Below are positions 9,107 to 16,017 of a DNA stretch of 64,000 nt, in pieces. Position numbers and translations under genes: made by a program. The notes below the pieces were generated by a model that was not told the DNA's origin, searched no databases, and worked only from the letters and a program-made list of their open reading frames with translations. The stretch is from Chryseobacterium sp. GVT01B (lineage in GTDB: Bacteria; Bacteroidota; Bacteroidia; Flavobacteriales; Weeksellaceae): the NCBI RefSeq assembly GCF_019970045.1, contig NZ_JAHXYI010000001.1:186001-250000 (forward strand), in the 5' to 3' direction. Within the stretch, counting starts at the first letter, position 1, and every line of letters begins with the position of its first letter.

Positions 9107-9138
9107 CAAATTTAAGGGTTACATGACAAAAAAACAAA
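9107..9138 (-). promoter_or_regulatory. Putative bcp promoter (-7 and -33 elements)
   Basis: On the minus strand, TTTG (9135-9138) is followed after 20 bases by TAAATTTG (9107-9114), within the usual Bacteroidota spacing. The -33 element falls inside the first codons of nth. Confidence 0.55.
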
Positions 9139-9743
9139 GAGCTGAGCTCGTTCAGATAGAACTGGAGAAATTATATCCCACCACACCTATTCCGTTAGAT
9201 CACACCGATCCCTATACATTAATGGTTGCCGTAGCACTTTCTGCGCAAACTACAGATAAAAAAGTAAACCAGGTTACGCCCGATCTTTTTGCAGTAGCAG
9301 GAACGCCGCAAAGAATGGCTAAGCTGGAAGAATTTGAAATCAAAGAACTGATCAAAGAAATAGGATTATCCAATACAAAAGCCAAAAACCTGAAGAGAAT
9401 GGCTGAACTTCTGTTAGAAAGACATAATGGTATTGTTCCCCAGACTTATGAAGAATTGGAAGCTCTTCCGGGCGTAGGACACAAAACGGCTTCAGTAGTA
9501 ATGAGCCAGGGTTTCGGATTTCCTGCTTTTCCTGTGGATACCCATATTCACCGTCTGATGACGCAATGGAAGCTTACGTCAGGAAAAAATGTAGTAGAAA
9601 CAGAGCGTGATGCAAAAAGTTTATTCCCTGAAGAAGTATGGAATAAGCTTCATCTTCAGATCATTTTCTATGGAAGAGAATATTCTCCGGCAAGAGGAAA
9701 AGGAGAGAAGGATTTTATTACGAAAATGATGTTTGAGAAATAA
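9123..9743 (+). CDS. nth: Endonuclease III-like DNA glycosylase without the Fe-S cluster cysteines
   Basis: A 206-residue HhH-GPD superfamily base-excision repair enzyme that removes oxidised pyrimidines and nicks the abasic site. The helix-hairpin-helix LPGVGHKTASVV holds the catalytic Lys121, and VDTHIHR holds Asp139. E. coli Nth has a C-terminal CX6CX2CX5C loop binding a 4Fe-4S cluster; here the same region reads FYGREYSPARGKGEKDF, and the whole protein contains no cysteine. The ATG at 9123 is chosen because the upstream in-frame TTG overlaps the promoter element. The gene is divergent from bcp. Confidence 0.9.
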   Translation: MTKKQRAELVQIELEKLYPTTPIPLDHTDPYTLMVAVALSAQTTDKKVNQVTPDLFAVAGTPQRMAKLEEFEIKELIKEIGLSNTKAKNLKRMAELLLERHNGIVPQTYEELEALPGVGHKTASVVMSQGFGFPAFPVDTHIHRLMTQWKLTSGKNVVETERDAKSLFPEEVWNKLHLQIIFYGREYSPARGKGEKDFITKMMFEK

Positions 9744-9756
9744 TTCAATGATTATA

Positions 9757-9905
9757 GCGCTACGTTCGCAAAGATTTTATAAAAATTACGTTGAAATAGT
9801 TTGCAAAGGCACTTCGTTCAGTTAAGACAAAAGTTTCCTCGCTAAGTGAAACGCCCTTGCGAACTAAAAATAAAACGCAACAATTACTTTATTATCGCTG
9901 CGTTT
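9757..9905. repeat. Dispersed intergenic repeat, copy A
   Basis: A noncoding stretch after nth with pieces shared with 17541-17702 and 25919-26070: a core close to GCTAAGTGAAACGCCCTTGCG, and AACGC/GCGTT-type ends. Copy C keeps a perfect internal inverted repeat, while this copy is degenerate. No gene is visible in 9744-9975 apart from this repeat and the following hairpin. Confidence 0.5.
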
Positions 9906-9913
9906 ATTAAAAT

Positions 9914-9948
9914 AAACCATGTCAAGGTTCAAAACCTTGACATGGTTT
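9914..9948. terminator. Perfect 16-bp stem-loop between nth and the DinB-like gene
   Basis: Arms at 9914-9929 and 9933-9948 pair perfectly around a 3-base loop. An A run follows on the plus strand and an AT-rich tail on the minus strand. Its position between convergent genes suits a bidirectional terminator. Confidence 0.6.
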
Positions 9949-9975
9949 AAAAAACATCATGTAAGAGAAATGTAT

Positions 9976-10422
9976 TTAATAATCCAATAATCTCCTGTGA
10001 TAATTGACCTGTCCCAAGTGATAGTCCAGATGAGCAATCAGGTGAATCAGAAAGTAATCTGTAGTCATTTTATTTTCAAAAACAACCAGAGGATATTCTT
10101 TTTTCAGGTCGTCTTCTGATAATTGAGAAAGAGTAAAATCTATCATTTTTGTAGTTGCCTCTATTTTTTCAATAAGTTCGGATCTTGGAATATCTTTTAA
10201 GGAAAACTCCAGGTCACGTTGTCTTACATATCCTGTGTTTCCAAGATGCGTTCCTATAAAATGGTTGAGGTTTCCAACCAAATGAAGAACCAGATTACCC
10301 GCAGAATTAGCTATGTTTTTATCAATTTTCCATAGATTTTCTTCATTTTGATAGGCTTCTACCTCTGTTTTTAGTTTGTTTAAATCTCTGCTGTAAAGAG
10401 ATCTAAGGCTTTCTGTGATCAT
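9976..10422 (-). CDS. DinB-family protein
   Basis: A 148-residue protein with the four-helix DinB/YfiT-like fold. Candidate metal-binding histidines are in LHLVGNLNHFIGTHLG near residue 50 and in the HLIAHLDYHLGQVNYHRR stretch near residue 130, the typical spacing. Members include thiol transferases using bacillithiol or mycothiol, but many have no known activity, and the substrate here cannot be named. It lies downstream of the DUF885 lipoprotein gene on the same strand, separated by a terminator hairpin. Confidence 0.8.
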   Translation of the reverse strand: MITESLRSLYSRDLNKLKTEVEAYQNEENLWKIDKNIANSAGNLVLHLVGNLNHFIGTHLGNTGYVRQRDLEFSLKDIPRSELIEKIEATTKMIDFTLSQLSEDDLKKEYPLVVFENKMTTDYFLIHLIAHLDYHLGQVNYHRRLLDY

Positions 10423-10451
10423 ATCAATTTTGTTTATTTAGAAGAGTAAAT

Positions 10452-10483
10452 AAAAAAGGGTACTTTTTTCAATGTACCCTTTT
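10452..10483 (-). terminator. Rho-independent terminator of the DUF885 lipoprotein gene
   Basis: A 10-bp stem AAAAGGGTAC/GTACCCTTTT around a 10-base loop, followed on the minus strand by a T run. It lies 13 bases past the stop of the lipoprotein gene. Confidence 0.7.
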
Positions 10484-10495
10484 ATTAATGTAAGT

Positions 10496-12292
10496 TTATT
10501 TCTGTTTTTGAGCCCAAAGCTCCATTTTCCTGTTCAGAACGTCCAAAGGAAGACATCCCTGGCTTAATACTTCATCATGGAAGTTTGCCAGGTTGAATTT
10601 GTTTCCAAGTTCTTTCTGGTATTTTTCTCTCAGTTCACGGATTCTTAAAGAACCTATTTTGTAGCCTAAAGCCTGTCCCGGCATCGCCATGTATCTTTCC
10701 ACTTCTGCAGTGGCAGATCCTTCATCGTAAGAAATATTGCTTAAGAAATATTTAATGGCTTCTTCTCTTGACATTTTTCCGGTATGAAGTCCTGTATCCA
10801 CTACAAGTCGTACCGCTCTCAGCATCTGATCGCTCAGATACCCCATTTTCTGGTAAGGATCAGTATATAAACCAAATTCAGGACCTAGCGTTTCACAATA
10901 ATGTGCCCATCCTTCACCATAGGCTCCAAACCATCCGAATCTCATGAACTTTGGAAGCTTAGTATTCTCCTGTTGTAAAGAAACCTGATAATGATGTCCC
11001 GGAATCGCTTCATGAAGGAAAAGAGACTCCATTCCTGAAGTAACATTGAATTTCGTAGGGTCAGGAAGAGGAACATAAAATATACCCGCTCTTTTTCCGT
11101 CAGGAGTTCCCGGTATATACTCTGCACTGGCACTTGCCTCTCTGAATTTCTCCGTTTGTCTGATTTCAAACTTTGTTTTTGGAGTTACGTTAAACATTGT
11201 TTTCAATTTCGGAGTAATCTTCGTCAGAATACCGTTGAAGGCATTTAAAACTTCCTTAGAGGTTTTATAAGGCATTGCCTTTGGATCTGTTTTCACAAAA
11301 GTGATAAACTCTTCCAGACTTCCGGTAAAACCTACCTGCTGCTTTACTTTTTCCATTTCTGCACGGAGCATAGCTACCTGCTGTAACCCAATTTTATTGA
11401 TCTCATCAGGAGATTTCTTAGTAGTTGTCCAACTTTTTACATAATAGCTGTAAATCTCATTACCGTTGGGAAGACTGTTGTATCCGTCTGTATCTCTGGC
11501 TTTAGGAAGATAATCTTTTTCTAAAAACACTCCCATTTTAGTATAAGCCGGAATAATTTTTTTGGTGATTGTCTCCTTATAAAGTGTTGAAAATTTATCT
11601 TTCTGGTCCTGAGTGAAACTTTTCGGGAAATCTTTAATCGGTCCGTAGAAAATATTCTTTTCCATATCAGACGTTGTGATTTCCTCGGCTTTCATCTGGG
11701 GAATCATTTTGATAACCAGTTTTTTAGGAAGTACAACCTTATTGTTGATTCCCTCACGGAAGTTATCCGCTGCAGCATCCATCCATTCCGGAAATTTTTC
11801 CATTCTTTTCAGCCAATCGCTGTAATCCTTTTCAGTTTTGAAAGGCTGGCTGCCCTGTCCGCTTCCATACAGCGGAAAAGTAAGCGGAAGACCTCCGAAT
11901 TGTGTGAAAGGAATATATTCCGGATGATAGGCATAGGCCTCAATTTTATCTTTTAAAGTATAATCCAGCACATCATACACCACTTTATCTTCATCAGAAA
12001 GAGTTTTGTAATCTACATGCTCCAGCTGTTTCTGAACAGAATTATAAAAAGCCACTTCTCCTGAAATAAAATCCTTATCAATATTGATGGGAAGCTGGTC
12101 ATTGTATCTTGTATCTCCCTGAGATGTAGCGTCTAAAGGGTATAGCTTAAGATATTGCTCATAATAGTTGGAAGCAATAGAATCCAGGTTGCTGGGAGTC
12201 ACTTTGGTAAGAGGAGAATCCGATTTTTTGCATGAAGCAAGCGCGATCATCAGCCCTAATCCAAGAATCCCTTTTGATAAAATGTTTTTCAT
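10496..12292 (-). CDS. DUF885-family lipoprotein, probable metallopeptidase
   Basis: A 598-residue protein with a lipoprotein signal peptide (lipobox LASC, lipidated Cys21), so it is anchored on the periplasmic face of a membrane. The body is the DUF885 family, with the conserved LHEAIPGHHYQ motif near residue 430, which resembles an HExxH-like zinc site of gluzincin peptidases. Family members are thought to be peptidases acting on short peptides; the substrate is unknown. A TACTTTTG promoter element lies 20 bases upstream of the ATG, and a terminator follows. Length is normal for the family. Confidence 0.87.
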   Translation of the reverse strand: MKNILSKGILGLGLMIALASCKKSDSPLTKVTPSNLDSIASNYYEQYLKLYPLDATSQGDTRYNDQLPINIDKDFISGEVAFYNSVQKQLEHVDYKTLSDEDKVVYDVLDYTLKDKIEAYAYHPEYIPFTQFGGLPLTFPLYGSGQGSQPFKTEKDYSDWLKRMEKFPEWMDAAADNFREGINNKVVLPKKLVIKMIPQMKAEEITTSDMEKNIFYGPIKDFPKSFTQDQKDKFSTLYKETITKKIIPAYTKMGVFLEKDYLPKARDTDGYNSLPNGNEIYSYYVKSWTTTKKSPDEINKIGLQQVAMLRAEMEKVKQQVGFTGSLEEFITFVKTDPKAMPYKTSKEVLNAFNGILTKITPKLKTMFNVTPKTKFEIRQTEKFREASASAEYIPGTPDGKRAGIFYVPLPDPTKFNVTSGMESLFLHEAIPGHHYQVSLQQENTKLPKFMRFGWFGAYGEGWAHYCETLGPEFGLYTDPYQKMGYLSDQMLRAVRLVVDTGLHTGKMSREEAIKYFLSNISYDEGSATAEVERYMAMPGQALGYKIGSLRIRELREKYQKELGNKFNLANFHDEVLSQGCLPLDVLNRKMELWAQKQK

Positions 12293-12312
12293 TTTCAGAA
12301 TCTTTATGAAAA

Positions 12313-12320
12313 CAAAAGTA
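12313..12320 (-). promoter_or_regulatory. Putative -7 promoter element of the DUF885 gene
   Basis: Reads TACTTTTG on the minus strand, 20 bases before the ATG at 12292. No clear -33 element. Confidence 0.4.
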
Positions 12321-12405
12321 AGTATTATTGGGATATTCAGACTTATGGTATGAGTTGATTTTAAAAAATTATTTTCAAAATCCTTTCAACTTTGAATCAA
12401 TTTTT

Positions 12406-12413
12406 TATCTTTG
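12406..12413 (+). promoter_or_regulatory. Putative -7 promoter element of the 153-residue acidic protein gene
   Basis: TATCTTTG, an exact TAnnTTTG match, lies 48 bases before the ATG at 12462. The -33 region is not recognisable. Confidence 0.4.
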
Positions 12414-12461
12414 TCTAAAACGTTTAACAATCATATTATTACAGTTCTTTTTTAAGAAAAA

Positions 12462-12923
12462 ATGAAAGGGATTTTAAAAATTTACCATCCGGAGGAAACG
12501 CTAAAATACAATATCAGAAATACTTATTGTAAAGCGGTTTACAGTAACCAACAACATTTTTTAGAGGTTGAAGTTATTACGGATGACAGTTTGGATCACG
12601 TGGACGATGATTCACTACAGTACAACTTTCCGCAGCTTTCACTTGAAGTTTTTGATTTTCCTATAGAATCAGCGGAAATAGAAGGAAAAACTATCACAAT
12701 CAATGACTCTGATGAAGAAACCTACACAGAAGTAGACCTTTTCGACGACGAAGATGCCTATATCTATGACAATGAGCTTCTTTTCGAAAAAAATGAGGAA
12801 GGAGAGCTTCAGGTCATTTGGAAGGGGACCATTGATGATTTCTATACCGGATCTGATACACCGATTCCTTTTAGATTAAAATGCGAATTCAGTCAGGATG
12901 ATATTGAGGTAGACGAGGATTAA
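12462..12923 (+). CDS. Acidic cytosolic protein of unknown function
   Basis: A 153-residue protein with no signal peptide or membrane segment. It is very acidic: runs such as DDSLDHVDDDS near residue 45, NDSDEETYTEVDLFDDEDAY near residue 85 and a C-terminus ending DDIEVDED. It alternates predicted beta strands with acidic loops. I do not recognise the family. It has its own probable promoter, and is followed by an imperfect AT-rich inverted repeat near 12952-12987 without a T run. It is separate from the exbB operon that starts about 170 bases later. Confidence 0.75.
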   Translation: MKGILKIYHPEETLKYNIRNTYCKAVYSNQQHFLEVEVITDDSLDHVDDDSLQYNFPQLSLEVFDFPIESAEIEGKTITINDSDEETYTEVDLFDDEDAYIYDNELLFEKNEEGELQVIWKGTIDDFYTGSDTPIPFRLKCEFSQDDIEVDED

Positions 12924-13059
12924 CAATCGTCTTCATCCTTTTATAATACCGAATTTCTTTTCAAAATTATTTTTGGAAAGAAATTTGCTATTGGTAAATA
13001 ATAACAAATTTTAAGTTGTTTTTAAGCAATTTTTAAGAGTTCAATTCATAATATTCTAC

Positions 13060-13067
13060 TACATTTG
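13060..13067 (+). promoter_or_regulatory. Putative -7 promoter element of the exbB-exbD-tonB operon
   Basis: TACATTTG, an exact TAnnTTTG match 30 bases before the exbB ATG. No clear -33 TTG. Confidence 0.45.
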
Positions 13068-13097
13068 TCGTTGAAAATTTAATAAAATTCACATTTA

Positions 13098-13802
13098 ATG
13101 CTGTTAACGGAACTTTCTCAGATTTTATTTGCACAAATCGCCACACCTGCAGTTGCTGCGGACAACTTAGAGTTCTCATTCTGGAAAATTATGTTCCACG
13201 GAGGAGCGTTCGCTAAAATAGTGATGGTCACGGTATTGCTGTTGGGAATATTTTCTCTGTATCTATTTTTTGAAAGATTTTTCTTTATCAAAAGACTGAC
13301 TTCAAAAACGGATTCCAACTTCATGAATAATATTGAAGACTTTATCAAAGCTGGAAAAATAGAGGCTGCAACAGATTATTGCAAAACACAGAATTCTCCG
13401 GAAGGAAGAATTTTAGAAAAAGGAATCTCAAGACTGGGACGCCCTGTTTCTGATATCGTAAGTGCTATGGAGGCTCAGGCTCAGGTAGAGGTTGCCAATA
13501 TGGAGAAAAATCTGAACCTTTTGGCTGTAGTACCGAGTATTGCACCGATGTTAGGACTTTTGGGTACAGTAATCGGAATGATTATCGCTTTCTTTAATTT
13601 ATCTCATGCCACAGGATCTTTCTCTCCGAAAACACTTTCAGAGGGTATTTATACGGCATTAGGACAGACCGCTGTAGGTTTGGCAGTAGCCATTCCTGCC
13701 AACTTCTGTTACAATATCTTATTGACAAGGATTGATAAGTTTGTATTGAAGGCTCAGAATATGTCAGGAGAATTTTTAGACCTTATCAACAAACCTTTAT
13801 AA
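13098..13802 (+). CDS. exbB: MotA/TolQ/ExbB proton channel family protein
   Basis: A 234-residue inner-membrane protein. Three membrane segments are visible, near residues 30-55, 140-165 and 185-205, and the second and third carry the conserved VPSIAPMLGLLGTVIGMI and LGQTAVGLAVAIPANFCYN stretches that line the proton path in ExbB/TolQ. With ExbD it converts the proton gradient into movement of TonB, which powers outer-membrane transporters. It is the first gene of an exbB-exbD-tonB operon; the exbD ATG follows 12 bases after its stop. Confidence 0.92.
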   Translation: MLLTELSQILFAQIATPAVAADNLEFSFWKIMFHGGAFAKIVMVTVLLLGIFSLYLFFERFFFIKRLTSKTDSNFMNNIEDFIKAGKIEAATDYCKTQNSPEGRILEKGISRLGRPVSDIVSAMEAQAQVEVANMEKNLNLLAVVPSIAPMLGLLGTVIGMIIAFFNLSHATGSFSPKTLSEGIYTALGQTAVGLAVAIPANFCYNILLTRIDKFVLKAQNMSGEFLDLINKPL

Positions 13803-13814
13803 ATCTTTCTTACG

Positions 13815-14213
13815 ATGAAAATTCAGAGAAGAAATAAAGCAAACCCGGAATTCAGTTTAGCAGCGATGACAGACGTTATCCTGTTGATGCTGATTTTCTT
13901 TATGATCACCTCTTCTGCCGCCAATCAAAGTGCTATTGATGTGAACCTGCCGAAAGCCGGAGCTGTTGACGATAATATACCTAATCCTGTGACAGTAAGC
14001 ATTAAACCGGACGGCTCATTTTTTGTAGATGACAATCCTGTTAATAAAGGAGAACTTGAGAAGAGTATTGTAGATAAACTGGCTGGTCAGACCAATCAAT
14101 CATTCACAATCAGAGCTGACGAAAACACATTGCATAAAGATGTTGTTTTTGTAATGGAAATTGCTGAAAAACATAAGTTTAATATTGCAATTGCAACCGT
14201 TAAAGATAAATAA
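13815..14213 (+). CDS. exbD: ExbD/TolR-family biopolymer transport protein
   Basis: A 132-residue protein with one membrane segment near residues 18-36 (AAMTDVILLMLIFFMI). The aspartate in TDVILLML is the conserved proton-carrying residue. The rest is periplasmic and ends in the AEKHKFNIAIATVK strand typical of ExbD. It partners the ExbB upstream and the TonB-like protein downstream, 35 bases away. Length and topology are normal. Confidence 0.92.
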   Translation: MKIQRRNKANPEFSLAAMTDVILLMLIFFMITSSAANQSAIDVNLPKAGAVDDNIPNPVTVSIKPDGSFFVDDNPVNKGELEKSIVDKLAGQTNQSFTIRADENTLHKDVVFVMEIAEKHKFNIAIATVKDK

Positions 14214-14248
14214 CAAATCCGGATTTCCGGAAAGAATTACCTGTTAAG

Positions 14249-15133
14249 ATGAGAAGCTATACAGCAAACAGAAACGAAGAAAACAAAGATAGAATAAAGA
14301 GCGCCCTGCTTTCTGTTCTTATCTGGGCTGCTATTTTGCTTTTTGTTTTTTTGTATAAACTAAAACCTGAGTTGGATAAAGATCCTGAAGTGGTTACTAC
14401 CATGTTGGTGAACTTCGGCGACAATAGAAATGGTAAAGGGATTGAAGAACCTGCTGAACAGCCAGGAAGTCTTGCAGCAGCTACAGAAGAAGTGACGCCT
14501 GAGCCTGCAGAAACACCTGTTCCAGAAACAAAAACTATTGTAAAACCAGAACCTGCACCTGAACCAAAGAAAGTAGAGGCAAAGGAGAAAGTCATCACAG
14601 GAAATAATTCAAAAGCAACAGTTCCTAAAAAAGAGGAATCTAAAAAAGCAGAGAAAAAAGAAGCCACCAGTATAAGTGCTTCAAAAAATACGAAGAAATC
14701 CGGAGCTACTACAGCCAACTCAAAAACAGGGAATGGAGACGGAAAAGGAAATGCCGCTATTGGAAACCTGATCAAAGGAAGAGGAACAAAAGCCGGAAGC
14801 CAGGGAACAGGTGAAGGCATAGGAAACGCTGGAGATCCTTTAGGAGGTGACGGAAACGGAGATAGCAAAGTCGGAATAGACAGAAAGCTGGTAGGCTACA
14901 TCCCAGGAACAATGGGAAGGGGTGGTGCACAGCCATCTCACAGCTGTACAGCAAGCGGATCAATTACCATTGCTTACACAGTGGATAAAGCTGGAAATGT
15001 TGTGTCTGCAAGAAGATTGGGAGGTGTTTCAGATCCTTGTGTATCATCCACATCAGTAGCCTGGGTAAAGAAATATGTAAAAGCAGAGAAAGCCAGTACT
15101 TCTTCTACAGGAACTTATAAAATTACATTCTAA
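14249..15133 (+). CDS. tonB: TonB-like energy transducer
   Basis: A 294-residue protein built like TonB: a short cytoplasmic N-terminus, one membrane anchor near residues 19-41, a long periplasmic linker rich in Pro, Glu and Lys (about 60-150) then Gly, Asn and Lys (about 150-215), and a small C-terminal domain (about 225-294) with SGSITIAYTVDKAGNVVSAR. The C-terminal domain should contact outer-membrane receptors and transmit energy from ExbBD. It is the last gene of the operon and is followed by a bidirectional terminator. Two cysteines in the C-terminal domain (SHSCTASG and SDPCVSS) may form a disulfide. Confidence 0.88.
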   Translation: MRSYTANRNEENKDRIKSALLSVLIWAAILLFVFLYKLKPELDKDPEVVTTMLVNFGDNRNGKGIEEPAEQPGSLAAATEEVTPEPAETPVPETKTIVKPEPAPEPKKVEAKEKVITGNNSKATVPKKEESKKAEKKEATSISASKNTKKSGATTANSKTGNGDGKGNAAIGNLIKGRGTKAGSQGTGEGIGNAGDPLGGDGNGDSKVGIDRKLVGYIPGTMGRGGAQPSHSCTASGSITIAYTVDKAGNVVSARRLGGVSDPCVSSTSVAWVKKYVKAEKASTSSTGTYKITF

Positions 15134-15138
15134 AAATA

Positions 15139-15168
15139 CAAAAGCACTTTATTCAAGTGCTTTTTTTA
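15139..15168. terminator. Bidirectional terminator between tonB and the convergent gene
   Basis: Stem AAAGCACTT (15141-15149) pairs with AAGTGCTTT (15155-15163), followed by a T run on the plus strand and the complement of an A run on the minus strand. The left arm overlaps the last codons of the convergent minus-strand gene. Confidence 0.75.
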
Positions 15169-15541
15169 ATTCGTTGATTCTGTTTATTATCGGAAGTGCA
15201 AAAATACCACTGGTCTGAAGATACAGCTCGTAGAAAGTCTTTGCTTTATCCTGAAAATCTTTGTTTTCATCATGCCTGCTGTTGAAGTAGAAAAGATTTC
15301 CCAGCATTTCATAATAATCTTTGTGATCCCTTTCCTGTCTTTCATTAACAATAGCGATCATTTCTTCCTTTGTTTTAGAAGAAACTTCTGTAAAACTCAT
15401 CTTGAAAATGTCTCTCATCAGGGTATCAAAATCAAGTTCTTTCTGCATTAAACTTTCTTCAGGTTTATCCAGGATAAGTTTTTCCAATGCCTGGGTTAGC
15501 TGACGGATGAGTCTTAGGGTAAATTCTTTATCTGTAATCAT
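15149..15541 (-). CDS. Helical protein of unknown function
   Basis: A 130-residue, probably all-helical cytosolic protein with no signal peptide. Helices start with LRLIRQLTQALEKLILDK and continue to a C-terminal NRINELKKALE. A segment near residue 85 (KDYYEMLGNLFYFN) hints at a small helical-repeat or adaptor fold, but I do not recognise a named family with confidence. It converges with tonB across a shared terminator. The four-helix-bundle gene lies upstream on the same strand beyond a heptamer repeat. Confidence 0.65.
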   Translation of the reverse strand: MITDKEFTLRLIRQLTQALEKLILDKPEESLMQKELDFDTLMRDIFKMSFTEVSSKTKEEMIAIVNERQERDHKDYYEMLGNLFYFNSRHDENKDFQDKAKTFYELYLQTSGIFALPIINRINELKKALE

Positions 15542-15554
15542 AATAGGGTATTTT

Positions 15555-15590
15555 GTTGCTAATTGCTAGTTGCTAGTTGCTAGTTGTTGG
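15555..15590. repeat. Tandem heptamer repeat (AGTTGCT)n
   Basis: About five 7-base units, AGTTGCT with small changes, lie just downstream of the four-helix-bundle gene. A related sequence in inverted orientation lies on the other side of that gene at 15987-16010. Confidence 0.7.
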
Positions 15591-15596
15591 TTTGGA

Positions 15597-15962
15597 TTAG
15601 GTTCGCCAGCTTAATTGGACGTATTTTATAAAGTTATTGATTTTTCCTCCTAAGAGTTTGTATTGTTCTGATTTTTCTTTAAAGTCTGAGCTTAAATCCG
15701 GATAGAGACGGTCGATTTTTGACAAGTGACAAACTGTTTCGTCACAACTTGCCTGAGAATAAGTGAGAAATCTAATAAAGTCACCTTTGTAATTGTTTCT
15801 TCCATAACCTTCTGCAATGTTCGTAACAATAGAATCTGCAGAACGTCTCAATTGGCTTCCTAATTCATATAATTCATAGTTGGGTAGTTTGAGCGATAAT
15901 TTATGTGTTTCAATAAACAATTCAAAAGCAATATTATAAATGTCAAGTTTTTCGTAGCTCAT
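15597..15962 (-). CDS. Four-helix-bundle protein (S23/IVP-like)
   Basis: A 121-residue protein of the family first seen in 23S rRNA intervening sequences and structurally similar to the Avd accessory protein of diversity-generating retroelements. The typical pattern is present: YEKLDIYNIAFELFIETHK at the start, ELGSQLRRSADSIVTNIAEG in the middle, then FIRFLTYSQASCDETVCHL. Members are probably pentameric nucleic-acid-binding proteins; the host role of free-standing copies is unknown. The gene sits between inverted heptamer repeats. No reverse transcriptase or variable repeat is nearby, so there is no sign of a retroelement here. Confidence 0.88.
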   Translation of the reverse strand: MSYEKLDIYNIAFELFIETHKLSLKLPNYELYELGSQLRRSADSIVTNIAEGYGRNNYKGDFIRFLTYSQASCDETVCHLSKIDRLYPDLSSDFKEKSEQYKLLGGKINNFIKYVQLSWRT

Positions 15963-15986
15963 TAATATCTTTTTTCACGGTTAAAA

Positions 15987-16010
15987 AACTAGAAACCAGC
16001 AACCAGCAAC
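15987..16010. repeat. Inverted counterpart of the heptamer repeat
   Basis: The sequence contains ACCAGCAACCAGCAAC, the complement-strand form of the GTTGCT-type repeat at 15555-15590. Together the two flank the four-helix-bundle gene in inverted orientation. Confidence 0.55.
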
Positions 16011-16017
16011 TTTTTTA

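Noticed and set aside
9102..9122. A longer nth beginning at TTG 9102
   Set aside because: The TTG lies inside the TAATTTTG promoter element; ATG 9123 fits the family N-terminus.
14257..14868. A long 203-codon open frame antisense to tonB
   Set aside because: It is a Pro/Ser/Phe-rich artefact of the Pro-, Lys- and Gly-rich linker of tonB on the other strand.
15597..15962. Four-helix-bundle protein as part of a diversity-generating retroelement
   Set aside because: No reverse transcriptase or template/variable repeat pair is nearby.
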